Assembly: GCA_029256085.1 (NCBI GenBank)
Contig: JAQSYP010000005.1
Location: 62,001-126,000 of the forward strand
Reading direction: 5' to 3'
Source: Caryophanales bacterium
GTDB lineage: Bacteria; Bacillota; Bacilli; CAJFEE01
Length of the DNA stretch: 64,000 nucleotides
The notes beneath the pieces are model-generated. The model was not told where the DNA came from. It did no database searches and worked only from the letters and a program-made list of their open reading frames with translations. A program made the translations under genes and the position numbers. Of the stretch, positions 44,050 through 53,336 are shown piece by piece (position 1 is the stretch's first letter; every line of letters starts with the position of its first letter).

Positions 44050-45519
44050 ATGAATTTTATTAAAAGAGCACTACTTAGTATGAAGGTAAGATACTTTAGG
44101 TCAATTTTAATCCTAATGACATTTATTGTAATCTTAAACTTAATTTTATCAGGACTAGCAATTCAACACGCAACAGAAGATTCGGCAGTGAGTGCTAGAA
44201 AAAAGCTTGGAGCTGATGTAACACTAGAATTTGATATGCAAAGTGCAATGAAATCTACTAGTACTGAAGGAAAGGGTGGATTTGGTAGAATCGAGAGAAC
44301 ACCTTTGCTAGTCAAGGATGCTGAGAAGTTAACAAAATTAAATACAGTTAAATCCTATAACTTTGAAACAAGTACGTTTGCAAGTGCTAGTAGCTTTACT
44401 GAAATACGACAAGCTGATGTCGAGTCTGATTCAAATACTAGTGACGCTAATAAAGGTCAAGGGAGAATGATGGGTGGAGCAGACCCAGAAGCCATTGATG
44501 TAACACTAAGTGGGGTTAGAGAACTAAATCTGTTAGTTGATTTCACCTCGGAAACTAGTAAACTAACTGATGGCAGACTACTTACGGTTGATGATGTTAA
44601 TACAAATAATGTGGTAATTGAAAAGAATTTAGCTATAGAAAATAATTTGGAAGTTGGCGATACAATTGAAATTGCCTCTATAGATGACGCAGATAATAAA
44701 TTATCTATTAAAATTGTAGGTATTTATGAAACATCAACAATTCTAGATGAAAATATGCCAATTAGATTCGGGGCAGCTAATCCGTACAATAAAATATATG
44801 TACCCTACACATTAACGGCACTAGTGATTACAAACGAAGAAGAAACAGACGCTTCAAACATAATTAACAAAGCAGTTTACACGCTTGATGATCCTTTAAA
44901 TATAGACAAGTTTAAAGAAGAAGCAAAGAAGCTGGATATAGACTGGACTAAATTCAAATTAGATGCAAATGATACTGCATTTGAAACAATGGTTGGACCA
45001 ATAAACCAAGTAGCAAATTTCTCAAATAAGACTGTCGTTATTGTAACAGTAGCCGGTGCGCTCATAATGTCACTTTTATTGTTTCTAATCATTAGGGAAA
45101 GAACACAAGAGTTCGGAATATTGCTATCACTAGGAGAAAAGCGTTATAAGATAATTTCTCAAATATTAATTGAGTTAGTTCTGTTATTTGTTATTGCACT
45201 TGGAATATCAACATTAACAAGTCAAAAAATGGCTCAGACTATTGGTAATCAACTTCTCGTTAATGAGGTTCAAAATTCATCAGTAGAAGAAAATGGATTT
45301 ATCGGTGGAATGAGGGGAATGGGATTTGGTGGTCAAGGAAGGAACCAAGTTAATCCAATCGAAGCTGATCCTATTGATGCAATCAACGTATCAATTTCAC
45401 AAGAAGAATGGAAGCAGGTATCTGGAATTGGATTATTAATTATATTAATAAGTACAATAATGCCTGCGACACTTATTGTCAGATTTAATCCAAGAAAAAT
45501 ACTAACTCGAAACGTATAG
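44050..45519 (+). CDS. ABC transporter permease, FtsX/MacB type
   Basis: 489 residues with one N-terminal helix (about 17-38), a large extracellular domain (40-325) and three C-terminal helices, the MacB_PCD/FtsX layout. Two Gly/Met-rich patches stand out ('GKGQ'-like 'GQGRMMGGADPEA' in the outer domain and 'GGMRGMGFGGQGRNQ' between the last helices). Such permeases move peptides or transmit force rather than import. AGGAGGTAG precedes the ATG. Partner ATPase follows 9 bp on. Confidence 0.88.
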   Translation: MNFIKRALLSMKVRYFRSILILMTFIVILNLILSGLAIQHATEDSAVSARKKLGADVTLEFDMQSAMKSTSTEGKGGFGRIERTPLLVKDAEKLTKLNTVKSYNFETSTFASASSFTEIRQADVESDSNTSDANKGQGRMMGGADPEAIDVTLSGVRELNLLVDFTSETSKLTDGRLLTVDDVNTNNVVIEKNLAIENNLEVGDTIEIASIDDADNKLSIKIVGIYETSTILDENMPIRFGAANPYNKIYVPYTLTALVITNEEETDASNIINKAVYTLDDPLNIDKFKEEAKKLDIDWTKFKLDANDTAFETMVGPINQVANFSNKTVVIVTVAGALIMSLLLFLIIRERTQEFGILLSLGEKRYKIISQILIELVLLFVIALGISTLTSQKMAQTIGNQLLVNEVQNSSVEENGFIGGMRGMGFGGQGRNQVNPIEADPIDAINVSISQEEWKQVSGIGLLIILISTIMPATLIVRFNPRKILTRNV

Positions 45520-45528
45520 GAGGTATTT

Positions 45529-46191
45529 ATGAATAATATAACTTTGCATTTAGAAGATGTTAGCTATTCATATAATGAAGCAGGAAAAGAAAGACAAATA
45601 TTAAATAAAATTAATTATTCATTTGAAGAAGGTAAATTTTATAGTATTGTAGGTCCTTCAGGCTCAGGTAAAACTACATTACTATCAGTCATTTCAGGGC
45701 TCGATCAACCAAAGCAAGGAACAATTAAATATAAAGATAAAAAAATTAATAAGATTGGATTAACAAATTTTAGAAGTAAATACGTAGGTATAGTTTTTCA
45801 ATCATACAATTTATTAAGTTATATGAACGCACATCAAAACGTTAAAACTGCTATAGAAATTTGTGGAGTAAAGAGTTCTACTACTATAACTAATCTACTA
45901 AGTAAGGTTGGTATAAACGAAGTAGACTCAAAAAGAAATATTTTAAAACTTTCTGGTGGACAGCAACAGCGAGTTGCGATTGCTAGAGCCTTGGCAAAAG
46001 AATCGAATCTATTAATTGCAGACGAGCCTACAGGAAATTTGGATTCATCTACTGCTCAAGATATTATAAATATTTTTAAAAAATTAGCTCATGAAGAAAA
46101 TAAATGCGTAATTGTAGTCACCCATTCTAAGCAATTAGCAGATGAATCAGATGTAGTTTTAACTTTAAATGACGGTAATCTAGTTATCTAG
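45529..46191 (+). CDS. ABC transporter ATP-binding protein, LolD/MacB type
   Basis: 220 residues with Walker A GPSGSGKTT, the Q-loop 'VFQSYNLL', signature 'LSGGQQQRVAIARALA', Walker B 'LLIADEPTGNLDS' and the H-loop 'VVTHS'. It pairs with the preceding permease to form an efflux or resistance exporter downstream of a two-component system. GGAGGT is 6 bp upstream. Confidence 0.93.
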   Translation: MNNITLHLEDVSYSYNEAGKERQILNKINYSFEEGKFYSIVGPSGSGKTTLLSVISGLDQPKQGTIKYKDKKINKIGLTNFRSKYVGIVFQSYNLLSYMNAHQNVKTAIEICGVKSSTTITNLLSKVGINEVDSKRNILKLSGGQQQRVAIARALAKESNLLIADEPTGNLDSSTAQDIINIFKKLAHEENKCVIVVTHSKQLADESDVVLTLNDGNLVI

Positions 46192-46195
46192 TAAG

Positions 46196-46221
46196 AAAAC
46201 CCATCAAAATTGATGGGTTTT
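46196..46221 (+). terminator. Intrinsic terminator of the ABC exporter operon
   Basis: AAAACCCATCA and TGATGGGTTTT arms with a 4-nt loop and T-run. Confidence 0.92.
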
Positions 46222-46255
46222 TACATATAAGTTCAATGTATTATTCGGAAAATTA

Positions 46256-46320
46256 ATTCAATCAACCGAATAAGTGATTCTATCGACCACAAAAGAGATT
46301 CTATCGACCGTTTTGTCGAA
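46256..46320 (+). repeat. 21-bp array, 3 units, with TTGTCGAA end unit
   Basis: Units start at 46256 (ATTCAATCAACCG), 46277 (ATTCTATCGACC) and 46298 (ATTCTATCGACCGTTTTGTC then GAA). The array lies 35 bp past the exporter terminator and just before the terminator of the opposite-strand ABC-F gene. Confidence 0.87.
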
Positions 46321-46327
46321 TCCATAT

Positions 46328-46361
46328 AAAAAACCAACATCCTAAAAAGAATGTTGGTTTT
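46328..46361 (-). terminator. Intrinsic terminator of the ABC-F gene
   Basis: AAAACCAACAT (46330-46340) and ATGTTGGTTTT (46351-46361), with an A-run that becomes a T-run on the minus strand. Confidence 0.9.
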
Positions 46362-46365
46362 GATA

Positions 46366-47922
46366 TTATACTAATTTAGTTGTCCAATCCTCACAGTTCC
46401 AAACTTCAGTTGCTACTTCGTTATAGAACTCTGGCTCATGGCTAATTAAAAGAATCGTTCCTTTATATTCTTTCAAAGCACGCTTTAATTCTTCCTTCGC
46501 ATCAACATCTAAATGATTCGTCGGTTCGTCAAGAACTAAAATATTAGTTTCTCTATTAATCAATTTACAAAGACGTACTTTTGCTTTTTCTCCACCACTT
46601 AAAACGTCAACTTTACTTTCAATATGCTTCGTAGTTAAACCACATTTAGCAAGTGCAGCACGAACTTCATATTGATTAAAGCTCGGGAATTCGTCCCAAA
46701 CTTCCTCGATACAAGTTTTCCCATTATAGTTCTTAACTTCTTGTTCGAAGTATCCAATATAATGATTTTCACCAGTTTCAACTGAACCAGAAATTGGTCG
46801 GTTTAAACCAATAATACTTCTTAATAATGTCGTTTTACCAATACCATTTGAGCCGACTAAAGCAATCTTTTGACCGCGTTCCATGCGAAGATTCAATGGT
46901 TTTGATAATGGAGTGTCGTAACCGATTACTAAGTCTTTAGTTTCAAAAATTAATTTACTCGATGCACGAGCCATCTTAAAGTTAAATTCAGGCTTCGGCT
47001 TTTCTTTAGCCAACTCAATTACATCCATTTTATCCAACTTCTTTTGACGTGACATTGCCATGTTTCTAGTCGCAACACTAGCTTTGTTTCTAGCAACGAA
47101 GTCTTTTAAATCAGCGATTTCCTGTTGCTGTCTTTTAAAGGCTGACTCTAATTGTTGTTTTTTCATTTGGTGAACACTCATGAAATTGTCATAGTCACCA
47201 ACATAACGATTTAACTCTTGATTTTCCATATGATAAATTAAATTAATAACACTGTTTAAGAATGGAATATCATGCGATATTAAAATAAATGCATTTTCAT
47301 ATTCTTGAAGATAACGCTTTAACCACTCGATATGCTTTTCATCAAGGTAGTTTGTCGGCTCGTCTAATAATAGAATGTCTGGCTTTTCTAATAAAAGTTT
47401 ACCTAAAAGAATCTTAGTTCTTTGCCCACCAGATAGATCATCAACGTCCTTATCAAGACCGATATCATCAAGCCCAAGACCTCTTGCAATTTCCTCAACC
47501 TTTGCATCGATAACATAAAAATCATTGTTATCAAGCATGTCTTGAATATAACCAACATCCTCGAGAAGTCTTTCTAACTCGTCAGGAGCACATTCTCCCA
47601 TACTTAAATACAGTTCATTCATTTGTCTTTCTAAATCAAATAAATACTTAAAAGCAGTACGTAAAACATCACGGACTGTTGAGCCTTTTTGTAATACAGC
47701 ATGTTGATCCATATAACCAACACGAACATTTTTAGACCATTCAACTTTACCTTCATCAGGTTGTAGTTTCCTAGTGATGATGTTCATGAATGTCGATTTA
47801 CCTTCACCATTCGCACCGATTAGTCCGATATGCTCTCCTTTTAAAAGGCGGAAAGAAACATTATTAAAAATAGCACGATCACCAAAACCGTGACTTAAAT
47901 TTTTTACAGTTAAGATACTCAT
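46366..47922 (-). CDS. ABC-F family ATPase
   Basis: 518 residues: two ABC cassettes with Walker A GANGEGKST and GSNGIGKTT, signatures 'LSGGQRTKILLGKLLL' and 'LSGGEKAKVRLCKL', and 'LLLDEPTNYLD' and 'VLDEPTNHLD'. The linker is basic and helical and there are no membrane segments. This is the translation-associated ABC-F group; length matches B. subtilis YfmM. Such proteins act at the ribosome, some giving antibiotic protection. No upstream resistance leader is evident. Confidence 0.92.
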   Translation of the reverse strand: MSILTVKNLSHGFGDRAIFNNVSFRLLKGEHIGLIGANGEGKSTFMNIITRKLQPDEGKVEWSKNVRVGYMDQHAVLQKGSTVRDVLRTAFKYLFDLERQMNELYLSMGECAPDELERLLEDVGYIQDMLDNNDFYVIDAKVEEIARGLGLDDIGLDKDVDDLSGGQRTKILLGKLLLEKPDILLLDEPTNYLDEKHIEWLKRYLQEYENAFILISHDIPFLNSVINLIYHMENQELNRYVGDYDNFMSVHQMKKQQLESAFKRQQQEIADLKDFVARNKASVATRNMAMSRQKKLDKMDVIELAKEKPKPEFNFKMARASSKLIFETKDLVIGYDTPLSKPLNLRMERGQKIALVGSNGIGKTTLLRSIIGLNRPISGSVETGENHYIGYFEQEVKNYNGKTCIEEVWDEFPSFNQYEVRAALAKCGLTTKHIESKVDVLSGGEKAKVRLCKLINRETNILVLDEPTNHLDVDAKEELKRALKEYKGTILLISHEPEFYNEVATEVWNCEDWTTKLV

Positions 47923-48042
47923 TGGTCGCTCCTTATAGTAAAAATTATTTACACATAACTTAGATTATATATTACAAAATGCTATGATGGAATATGTAGA
48001 ACGATAGAATTATATGGGAATTGAAGAAAAGGTGATTGGGAT

Positions 48043-48312
48043 ATGAAATATTTATTAATATATTTGCTACTTATTAACTTACTAAGTTTTTTTACGATGT
48101 ATATTGATAAGCGAAAGGCTATAAAAAATAAATGGAGAATTAGTGAGACTACTTTAATCATGTTAGCTGTTATCGGTGGCTCAGTCGGTTCTATATTAGG
48201 TATGAATATTTTTAGACACAAAACAAAACATTTAAAATTTGTTTTCGGGTTTTGGTTAATTATAATAATTCAAATTTCTGTTTTTATTTATATTACAAGC
48301 CTAGTAAATTAA
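48043..48312 (+). CDS. DUF1294 small membrane protein
   Basis: 89 residues with three or four hydrophobic segments and the DUF1294 signature 'YIDKRKAIKNKWRISE', 'GGSVGSILGMNIFRHKTKH'. Function unknown in the family; B. subtilis YsdA belongs to it. AAAGGTGA lies upstream. Its terminator is shared with the convergent metallo-hydrolase gene. Confidence 0.88.
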   Translation: MKYLLIYLLLINLLSFFTMYIDKRKAIKNKWRISETTLIMLAVIGGSVGSILGMNIFRHKTKHLKFVFGFWLIIIIQISVFIYITSLVN

Positions 48313-48329
48313 GTGTTACTAGGCTTTTT
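48297..48329. terminator. Bidirectional terminator overlapping two gene ends
   Basis: AAGCCTAGTAA and TTACTAGGCTT arms, T5 on the plus side. It lies within the last codons of the DUF1294 gene and the opposing metallo-hydrolase gene, whose ends overlap by 4 bp. Confidence 0.85.
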
Positions 48330-49235
48330 GTATGTTTCTCCAATTTTTAAAATCTTTAAATCAGCATCCTCGAGATTTAACCTAATCCATTCGTTTTGCA
48401 ACCTCTCAAGTGCAATAGGACCTGTATCATCTGCTAAATGATAAGTACCGTAGTGCATAGGAATAAACAGTTTAGCCTTCAGTTCTAAGAAAGCTATTAC
48501 TGAGTCTTCCGGGTTAATATGAGATGGTTTCATAAACCATTCTGGCTCGTAAGCTCCAATCGGCATTAAAACAGTATCAATATTAAATCGTTCTCCTATC
48601 TCTTTAAAACCGCGGAAGTATCCTGTATCCCCAACAAAATATATATTATCTTTACTTGCGAGATCTTCAATTACCCATCCTCCCCAATGTGAGGTGTTAC
48701 GATCAATTATTTTTCTCATTGTCCAATGCTGAGCAGGTACGAATGAAATTTTAAGACTGCCATTTTCAAAACTATCCCACCAATTAGCTTCAATTACTTT
48801 CTTATAACCTCTCCAAGTAAAGCTTCTCCTTAATCCAATCGGCACGTAAATTGTTGGATCTCCCTTTAACTTACGTAATGTTCCGAAGTCTAAATGATCA
48901 TAATGCCCGTGGGATATAACAACGACGTCTATATTAGGAAGCTTTTCTATAGGGATTCCAGTTGGAACAAGTCTCTTACTACTTCCCATCCTTTTCGCCC
49001 AGACAGGATCAGTTAAGATATTTACGCCATTCATCCTAATTAAAAAAGTTGCATGTCCAATCCAAGTAATACTAAAATCTAAACAATTAATAGACTCATA
49101 ATCAACCTTATCTATAACTTCAATTTTTTTAGATAAATCTATTAGTTTATTCTTCCGTTCCTTCATCCATTTTCTTAAATCCTTAAAAGATTTGTCGTTA
49201 CTCACATTATCTAAGTTTGTATATTTTGTTCCCAT
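48309..49235 (-). CDS. MBL-fold metallo-hydrolase, NAPE-PLD/UlaG-like
   Basis: 308 residues with 'WIGHATFLIRMNGVNILTDPVW', the zinc motif SHGHYDHLDF (HxHxDH), 'GDTGYF' and 'PMHYGTYH'. It resembles bacterial relatives of NAPE-phospholipase D. Substrate unknown; a phosphodiester or lactone is plausible. No signal peptide. Convergent with the DUF1294 gene. Confidence 0.88.
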   Translation of the reverse strand: MGTKYTNLDNVSNDKSFKDLRKWMKERKNKLIDLSKKIEVIDKVDYESINCLDFSITWIGHATFLIRMNGVNILTDPVWAKRMGSSKRLVPTGIPIEKLPNIDVVVISHGHYDHLDFGTLRKLKGDPTIYVPIGLRRSFTWRGYKKVIEANWWDSFENGSLKISFVPAQHWTMRKIIDRNTSHWGGWVIEDLASKDNIYFVGDTGYFRGFKEIGERFNIDTVLMPIGAYEPEWFMKPSHINPEDSVIAFLELKAKLFIPMHYGTYHLADDTGPIALERLQNEWIRLNLEDADLKILKIGETYKKPSNT

Positions 49236-49343
49236 TACACCATAACCTTAATTTTAATTTTCTAATTATTATACAACCTCTTTTAATAAAATAAAAATAT
49301 GCTAGAATAAGTCGTAATATAAATTAAAGTGGGGACCGTCGGA

Positions 49344-49970
49344 ATGGAACTATTAAACTTTTTCGTGTTTATTGGAATAGTTGCCTGTGGAGTGTCAGGG
49401 GCATTAACTGGGATAAGTAAGAATCTAGATTTATTTGGCGTTATTTGCCTAGGGCTCGCAACATCATTAGGTGGGGGAATAGTGCGTGATATACTATTGG
49501 GTGAAACCCCTCCAGTTGCGTTTATAAATCCATCATTTGCTACTGCTAGTTTTATAGCTTCTATTGTTACATGGATCTTTTATCATAAAGCACACAAGAT
49601 TAAAAATATAATAATTATAACTGACGCAATTGGCTTAGGAGTTTTCACTGCAGTAGGAGCAAATAAAGCGATTGAACATGGACTTGATGATCCATTTATT
49701 ATTGTTGCAATGGGTCTAATTACAGGTATTGGTGGGGGAGTGCTTCGTGATGTTTTCACACGAGAAATTCCATTTGTTTTTCAAAAAGAAATTTATGCTA
49801 TCGCATCTTTAATTGGATGCATAGTTTTAATATTAACATATCATGTAATTCCATCTATTATTTCACTATACTTGTGCCTAATTGTCACTTTCGTTATTAG
49901 AATTGTTTCTGTTAGAAAGAATTACAACTTCCCAGTTATAGAAAATAGTATAGAAGAAAAGATAAACTAA
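49344..49970 (+). CDS. TRIC-type cation channel family protein (YicG/UPF0126)
   Basis: 208 residues, seven hydrophobic segments in two similar halves, each with a glycine-rich kinked helix: 'GLATSLGGGIVRDILLGE' and 'GLITGIGGGVLRDVFTRE'. This duplicated GGGxxRD pattern defines prokaryotic TRIC channels, usually K+-permeable. The frame is open from GTG 49329; GGGGA 8 bp before ATG 49344 favours the latter. Confidence 0.9.
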   Translation: MELLNFFVFIGIVACGVSGALTGISKNLDLFGVICLGLATSLGGGIVRDILLGETPPVAFINPSFATASFIASIVTWIFYHKAHKIKNIIIITDAIGLGVFTAVGANKAIEHGLDDPFIIVAMGLITGIGGGVLRDVFTREIPFVFQKEIYAIASLIGCIVLILTYHVIPSIISLYLCLIVTFVIRIVSVRKNYNFPVIENSIEEKIN

Positions 49971-49972
49971 AA

Positions 49973-50001
49973 AAACCTGAATTCTCTGGAATTCAGGTTT
50001 T
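49973..50001 (+). terminator. Intrinsic terminator of the TRIC gene
   Basis: 13-bp arms AAAACCTGAATTC and GAATTCAGGTTTT, loop TCT, short T-run. Confidence 0.9.
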
Positions 50002-50010
50002 CTGTATTCT

Positions 50011-50116
50011 AGCTATAAGGAAAGTATAAACTTCTGCGTAGTTTATACTTTCCTAACGCATAAGTGCAACTACGGCTCTGCCATCACTTTTAATGGCTCG
50101 GCAATCGCCGAGTTTT
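50011..50116 (+). repeat. Dispersed ~104-bp element R1, copy D
   Basis: GGAAAGTATAAACTT...AGTTTATACTTTCC (the 5' stem keeps pairing with a changed base), CTAACGCATAAG, CTACGGCTCTGCC and CTCGGC-AATC-GCCGAG plus TTTTC. It fills the space between the TRIC terminator and the 3' end of the opposing permease gene. Confidence 0.85.
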
Positions 50117-50118
50117 CA

Positions 50119-51510
50119 TTATATTAAAAACATCGCTACTATTGTTGTGACTATAAATCCGAACACTACTGGAACGAGATTACGTCTTGCAAGTTCAAAT
50201 GGATCGACACCGCAAATTGCAGCGGCCGGGATTAATGCCCAAGGAATAAGTGTACCGCCACCTACCCAAATAGCAGCAATTTGTCCTAATGCAGTTAGTG
50301 TAGCCGCGCCGTGTCCAATTGCTGATGCAAACAGAGTTGCAACAGAACCTGCTAAAGAAATACCTGAGAATCCCGATCCGTCTAAACCTGTAATTGCACC
50401 AACTGAAGTTAGAGTAACAGCCGCAACTGGAGCATTGACTGGAACAATATTAGCTAAGGCAAATCCAAGATCATTTACGATACCAGCCGAACTTTTTGGT
50501 AGAAATTCACCAATTATTTTTGTGAAACCTGAGTCACCTAGATAAAAGAATGCCGCGATTGGAATAACAGGGCCAAAAACTTTAAATCCAAACGTAAAGC
50601 CTTCAATTAAATACTTAGTCGTTTCTTCAAGACCTTTATTTTTATGACCGATCATTGTTAAACCTAATAAAATTATTAATGCAGTTCCACCAACGAGTGC
50701 TGTTGCATCGCCACCTTGGAGGTTTAACTTAAACATTAAATACACGTCAATCGCGAAAAAAATAGGTATTAGTATGGCAAAAACAGTTTTAAGTTTCTTA
50801 CTCAATAAATGTTCTTTTGGTGCAATGTGACCATCTTTAATCACATAATCATTTTCTGTGAATACATTATTTTTCATGTCTCTTTTTAAAAGATAAAACG
50901 CAGTTACTGTAGTTACAACACCCATTACAATAACTAAAGGTATGCTTGCTGAGATAACATCTGATACTGGTAAACCAGCGGCATCAGCTGTTAATTTAGG
51001 AGCACCCTGAATAACAAAATCACTTGATAAAGCAATACCATGACCAAATAAGTTCATTGCAACTGCCACACCTAATGCTGGTAAGCCAACCCTTAATGCA
51101 ACCGGTAACATTACTGCTCCTATTAAAGCAACTGCTGGTGATGGCCAGAAGAACCATGAAATTACCATCATTACAATACCAATTACCCAGTAAGCTAACG
51201 TTGGAGTTCTTATTAGCTTTGTAAAAGGTTTAATCATTGAATCGTTTACTCCAGTGTCGGCTAGAACCTTACTCATTGCAACAATAATAGATATTATCAA
51301 TATTGTTGGTAGGAGTTCAGTAATGGCGTATATGAAACTGTTAAAGAGAACACTAACTGACGAACTTAATGAAGCGGTTGCAGTTAGGGCAATTAAAAAA
51401 ATACCGATAATACAAACTAGAGAAGTATCTCTTCTCATAATTAAAAAACCAATAACTAGTGCTATAAAGATTAAATAAATCCAATGTACTGCAATTAGTT
51501 CAAATCCCAT
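50119..51510 (-). CDS. Integral membrane permease of the ion-transporter superfamily, substrate unknown
   Basis: 463 residues with about 12 hydrophobic segments and a duplicated layout; 'FGHGIALSSDFVIQGAPKLTADAAG' and 'LDGSGFSGISLAGSVA' lie at re-entrant-loop positions. It looks like GntP/DcuC/NhaC-type secondary transporters, but I cannot fix the subfamily. A cytosolic loop (about 220-260) is charged. GAGGTGG precedes the start. The opposite strand has a long chance ORF inside it. Confidence 0.75.
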   Translation of the reverse strand: MGFELIAVHWIYLIFIALVIGFLIMRRDTSLVCIIGIFLIALTATASLSSSVSVLFNSFIYAITELLPTILIISIIVAMSKVLADTGVNDSMIKPFTKLIRTPTLAYWVIGIVMMVISWFFWPSPAVALIGAVMLPVALRVGLPALGVAVAMNLFGHGIALSSDFVIQGAPKLTADAAGLPVSDVISASIPLVIVMGVVTTVTAFYLLKRDMKNNVFTENDYVIKDGHIAPKEHLLSKKLKTVFAILIPIFFAIDVYLMFKLNLQGGDATALVGGTALIILLGLTMIGHKNKGLEETTKYLIEGFTFGFKVFGPVIPIAAFFYLGDSGFTKIIGEFLPKSSAGIVNDLGFALANIVPVNAPVAAVTLTSVGAITGLDGSGFSGISLAGSVATLFASAIGHGAATLTALGQIAAIWVGGGTLIPWALIPAAAICGVDPFELARRNLVPVVFGFIVTTIVAMFLI

Positions 51511-51659
51511 TAATTTCCACCTCTATCTGGGGGGGTAATAACATATTTTGCTATATGCTATGTTATATAAATTAATTAGGTGAATTGAAAATTTTCATCT
51601 TATAAAGAAGTAAATGAATGTATAATATATGTTGGAAAACTACTAATTGAGGTGTAACT

Positions 51660-52406
51660 TTGAAGAAATATTTAACTAAAGATGAATTAATTGATGTGTG
51701 TAATAGAATAAATGAAAACTATTTACCGACTGACAAAGTATATTATGAAAAAATTGATAAAGTATTGGCAGACACTAAGTTGAATCCTAATGAAAAATTA
51801 ATGTTTTCTTATATAGAACTTCTAAAGGTAATAGATAAGGAAATTGTTAGTATTGAAAATAAAGTAGATGTACAAGCATCATGTAATAAAGGATGTTTTC
51901 AATGTTGCTATTTTCCAACGATATTGTCAGGCTTAGAGGCAAAACTTTTAACAGAATATATCCTATCTTTGACTACTGAAAGAAAAATTAATATATTAAA
52001 TCACCTAAGTAATTACTATGCAGGTAATCAAGATTTACTAGAAAATGCATGTAATATAGATTTTAAAACTGATACTGATTATAAGGTGAAATATCTCTCT
52101 GAAAAGTTGCAATGTCCATTATTAGATCCAGAGGATAAGTCTTGTATGATTTATGAGGCTAGGCCATCTTCTTGCAGAACATATGTTAATTATTGTTCAC
52201 CTACAGTTTGTGAAGAATCTATGATTCCAGAAGAACCACTAAGCTTCGAATTTATGCACGAGTTTTATTTTGACGCTCTAAATGATTTAATACAAACAAT
52301 GCTCCAAAACGGAGAAGAAATTATAAATATAGATTATCCACAGGATTCATATGAGTATGGTTACTTACCTTTGATGCTTGCAATAAATTTGAATAGGACA
52401 AAATAA
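51660..52406 (+). CDS. YkgJ family cysteine-cluster protein
   Basis: 248 residues with 'CNKGCFQCCYFPT' followed by 'CPLLDPEDKSCMIYEARPSSCRTY' and 'CSPTVC', the CxxxCxxCC...C pattern of the YkgJ/UPF0153 family, thought to bind Zn or an Fe-S centre. Function unknown. The start is TTG with GAGGTG 6 bp upstream. A ParB-like gene follows 33 bp on, apparently in the same unit. Confidence 0.85.
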   Translation: MKKYLTKDELIDVCNRINENYLPTDKVYYEKIDKVLADTKLNPNEKLMFSYIELLKVIDKEIVSIENKVDVQASCNKGCFQCCYFPTILSGLEAKLLTEYILSLTTERKINILNHLSNYYAGNQDLLENACNIDFKTDTDYKVKYLSEKLQCPLLDPEDKSCMIYEARPSSCRTYVNYCSPTVCEESMIPEEPLSFEFMHEFYFDALNDLIQTMLQNGEEIINIDYPQDSYEYGYLPLMLAINLNRTK

Positions 52407-52439
52407 GCCATACATATACCTTGTATAGGAGGTGTAAGT

Positions 52440-53192
52440 ATGTCTGAACATTTTCAATGGATTCCAGTTTATCTTATCGACAAGATAATGGATATGGAGA
52501 TTACTGAAGTTTATTTAACTAGACAAAATCGAGTTGCAGAAAATTTACAACTCTACGATAAGCTTCTAGTCGTTGAGCAAAAGGGAGACAGATTTATCTT
52601 AGTTGGGGGTTATGATCGGTACGAATTCCTAATGCAAGCAGGAGAAGAATATGCACCGTGTATCATTGAGGATTCAAGTAGTATTGTTGATCAACATTAT
52701 AAGTTATTAAGGAGAACCTTTCCTAAAGGTGATACTAGAAATGATAATAAAGTAAAAATAATGCATGCTATGAAAGCTCTCGGCGAGAAGTTTGAAATTA
52801 TTTTAAAGAGGATCGGCTATCGTAAAAGTGATTTTAAAGGTGCAAAACTAGTTGATGAAAAACCTGTGAAAATACAAAAACAACAACGACAACAAAAAAA
52901 GCAGGTTGAGAATTGGATTAAAAATAGTAATCATCCAGAAAGTATAAAAAAGTATCTTCTTGAAATTAGGAAGAATACAAACTACTTAACAAGTTCAAAA
53001 ATGGTTTATATTGAAAACACATTGCGAAAAGTAAATTTTAGTTTTAATCAATTGAATGAGAGAAATAAAATTAAAGTTATTCAAAGGCTCATATATTTTC
53101 AAGCCGATAGTAGTGCTGCTATTAATAAAATCATTCTTGATTTACTGAAACGCCAAAACAATAATAAAGATAAAAACGCCCTAAAAGCATAG
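52440..53192 (+). CDS. ParB/sulfiredoxin-like N-terminal domain protein
   Basis: 250 residues. 'DKLLVVEQKGDRFILVGGYDRYEFL' resembles the ParB/Srx fold (xxLIxGxxRY). The middle (140-165) is Gln/Lys-rich and the C-terminus helical and basic. There is no HTH of classical ParB and no parA or parS nearby, so a chromosome-segregation role is not implied. TATAGGAGGTG is the ribosome site. The gene's end forms part of a terminator stem. Confidence 0.6.
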   Translation: MSEHFQWIPVYLIDKIMDMEITEVYLTRQNRVAENLQLYDKLLVVEQKGDRFILVGGYDRYEFLMQAGEEYAPCIIEDSSSIVDQHYKLLRRTFPKGDTRNDNKVKIMHAMKALGEKFEIILKRIGYRKSDFKGAKLVDEKPVKIQKQQRQQKKQVENWIKNSNHPESIKKYLLEIRKNTNYLTSSKMVYIENTLRKVNFSFNQLNERNKIKVIQRLIYFQADSSAAINKIILDLLKRQNNNKDKNALKA

Positions 53193-53204
53193 CTTAGGGC
53201 GTTT
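53174..53204 (+). terminator. Terminator of the YkgJ/ParB-like unit
   Basis: AAACGCCCTAA and TTAGGGCGTTT arms with the stop codon in the loop; the T-tract is short (GTTTGTT). 53205-53336 beyond it shows no gene or site I can support. Confidence 0.7.
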
Positions 53205-53336
53205 GTTCTGTAAAAAGTATAACTATACTCTAGCCTCAAGTCGTAACTCATTACTGTGTCTTGCGTGCGCGATATTTCATTAGGAAAATGTATGGGGTTT
53301 CCACAGATTTTTAAAAAATGTGCATAATTAGATGTT

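Noticed and set aside
50093-50545. 150-codon plus-strand ORF
   Set aside because: It lies wholly antisense to the membrane permease gene at 50119-51510, whose hydrophobic helices and ribosome site are convincing. The plus ORF has an Ala/Pro-rich composition typical of a shadow.
52440-53192. Plasmid or chromosome partition ParB
   Set aside because: Only a ParB/Srx-like N-terminal resemblance is seen. There is no ParB HTH, no ParA gene and no parS-like site.
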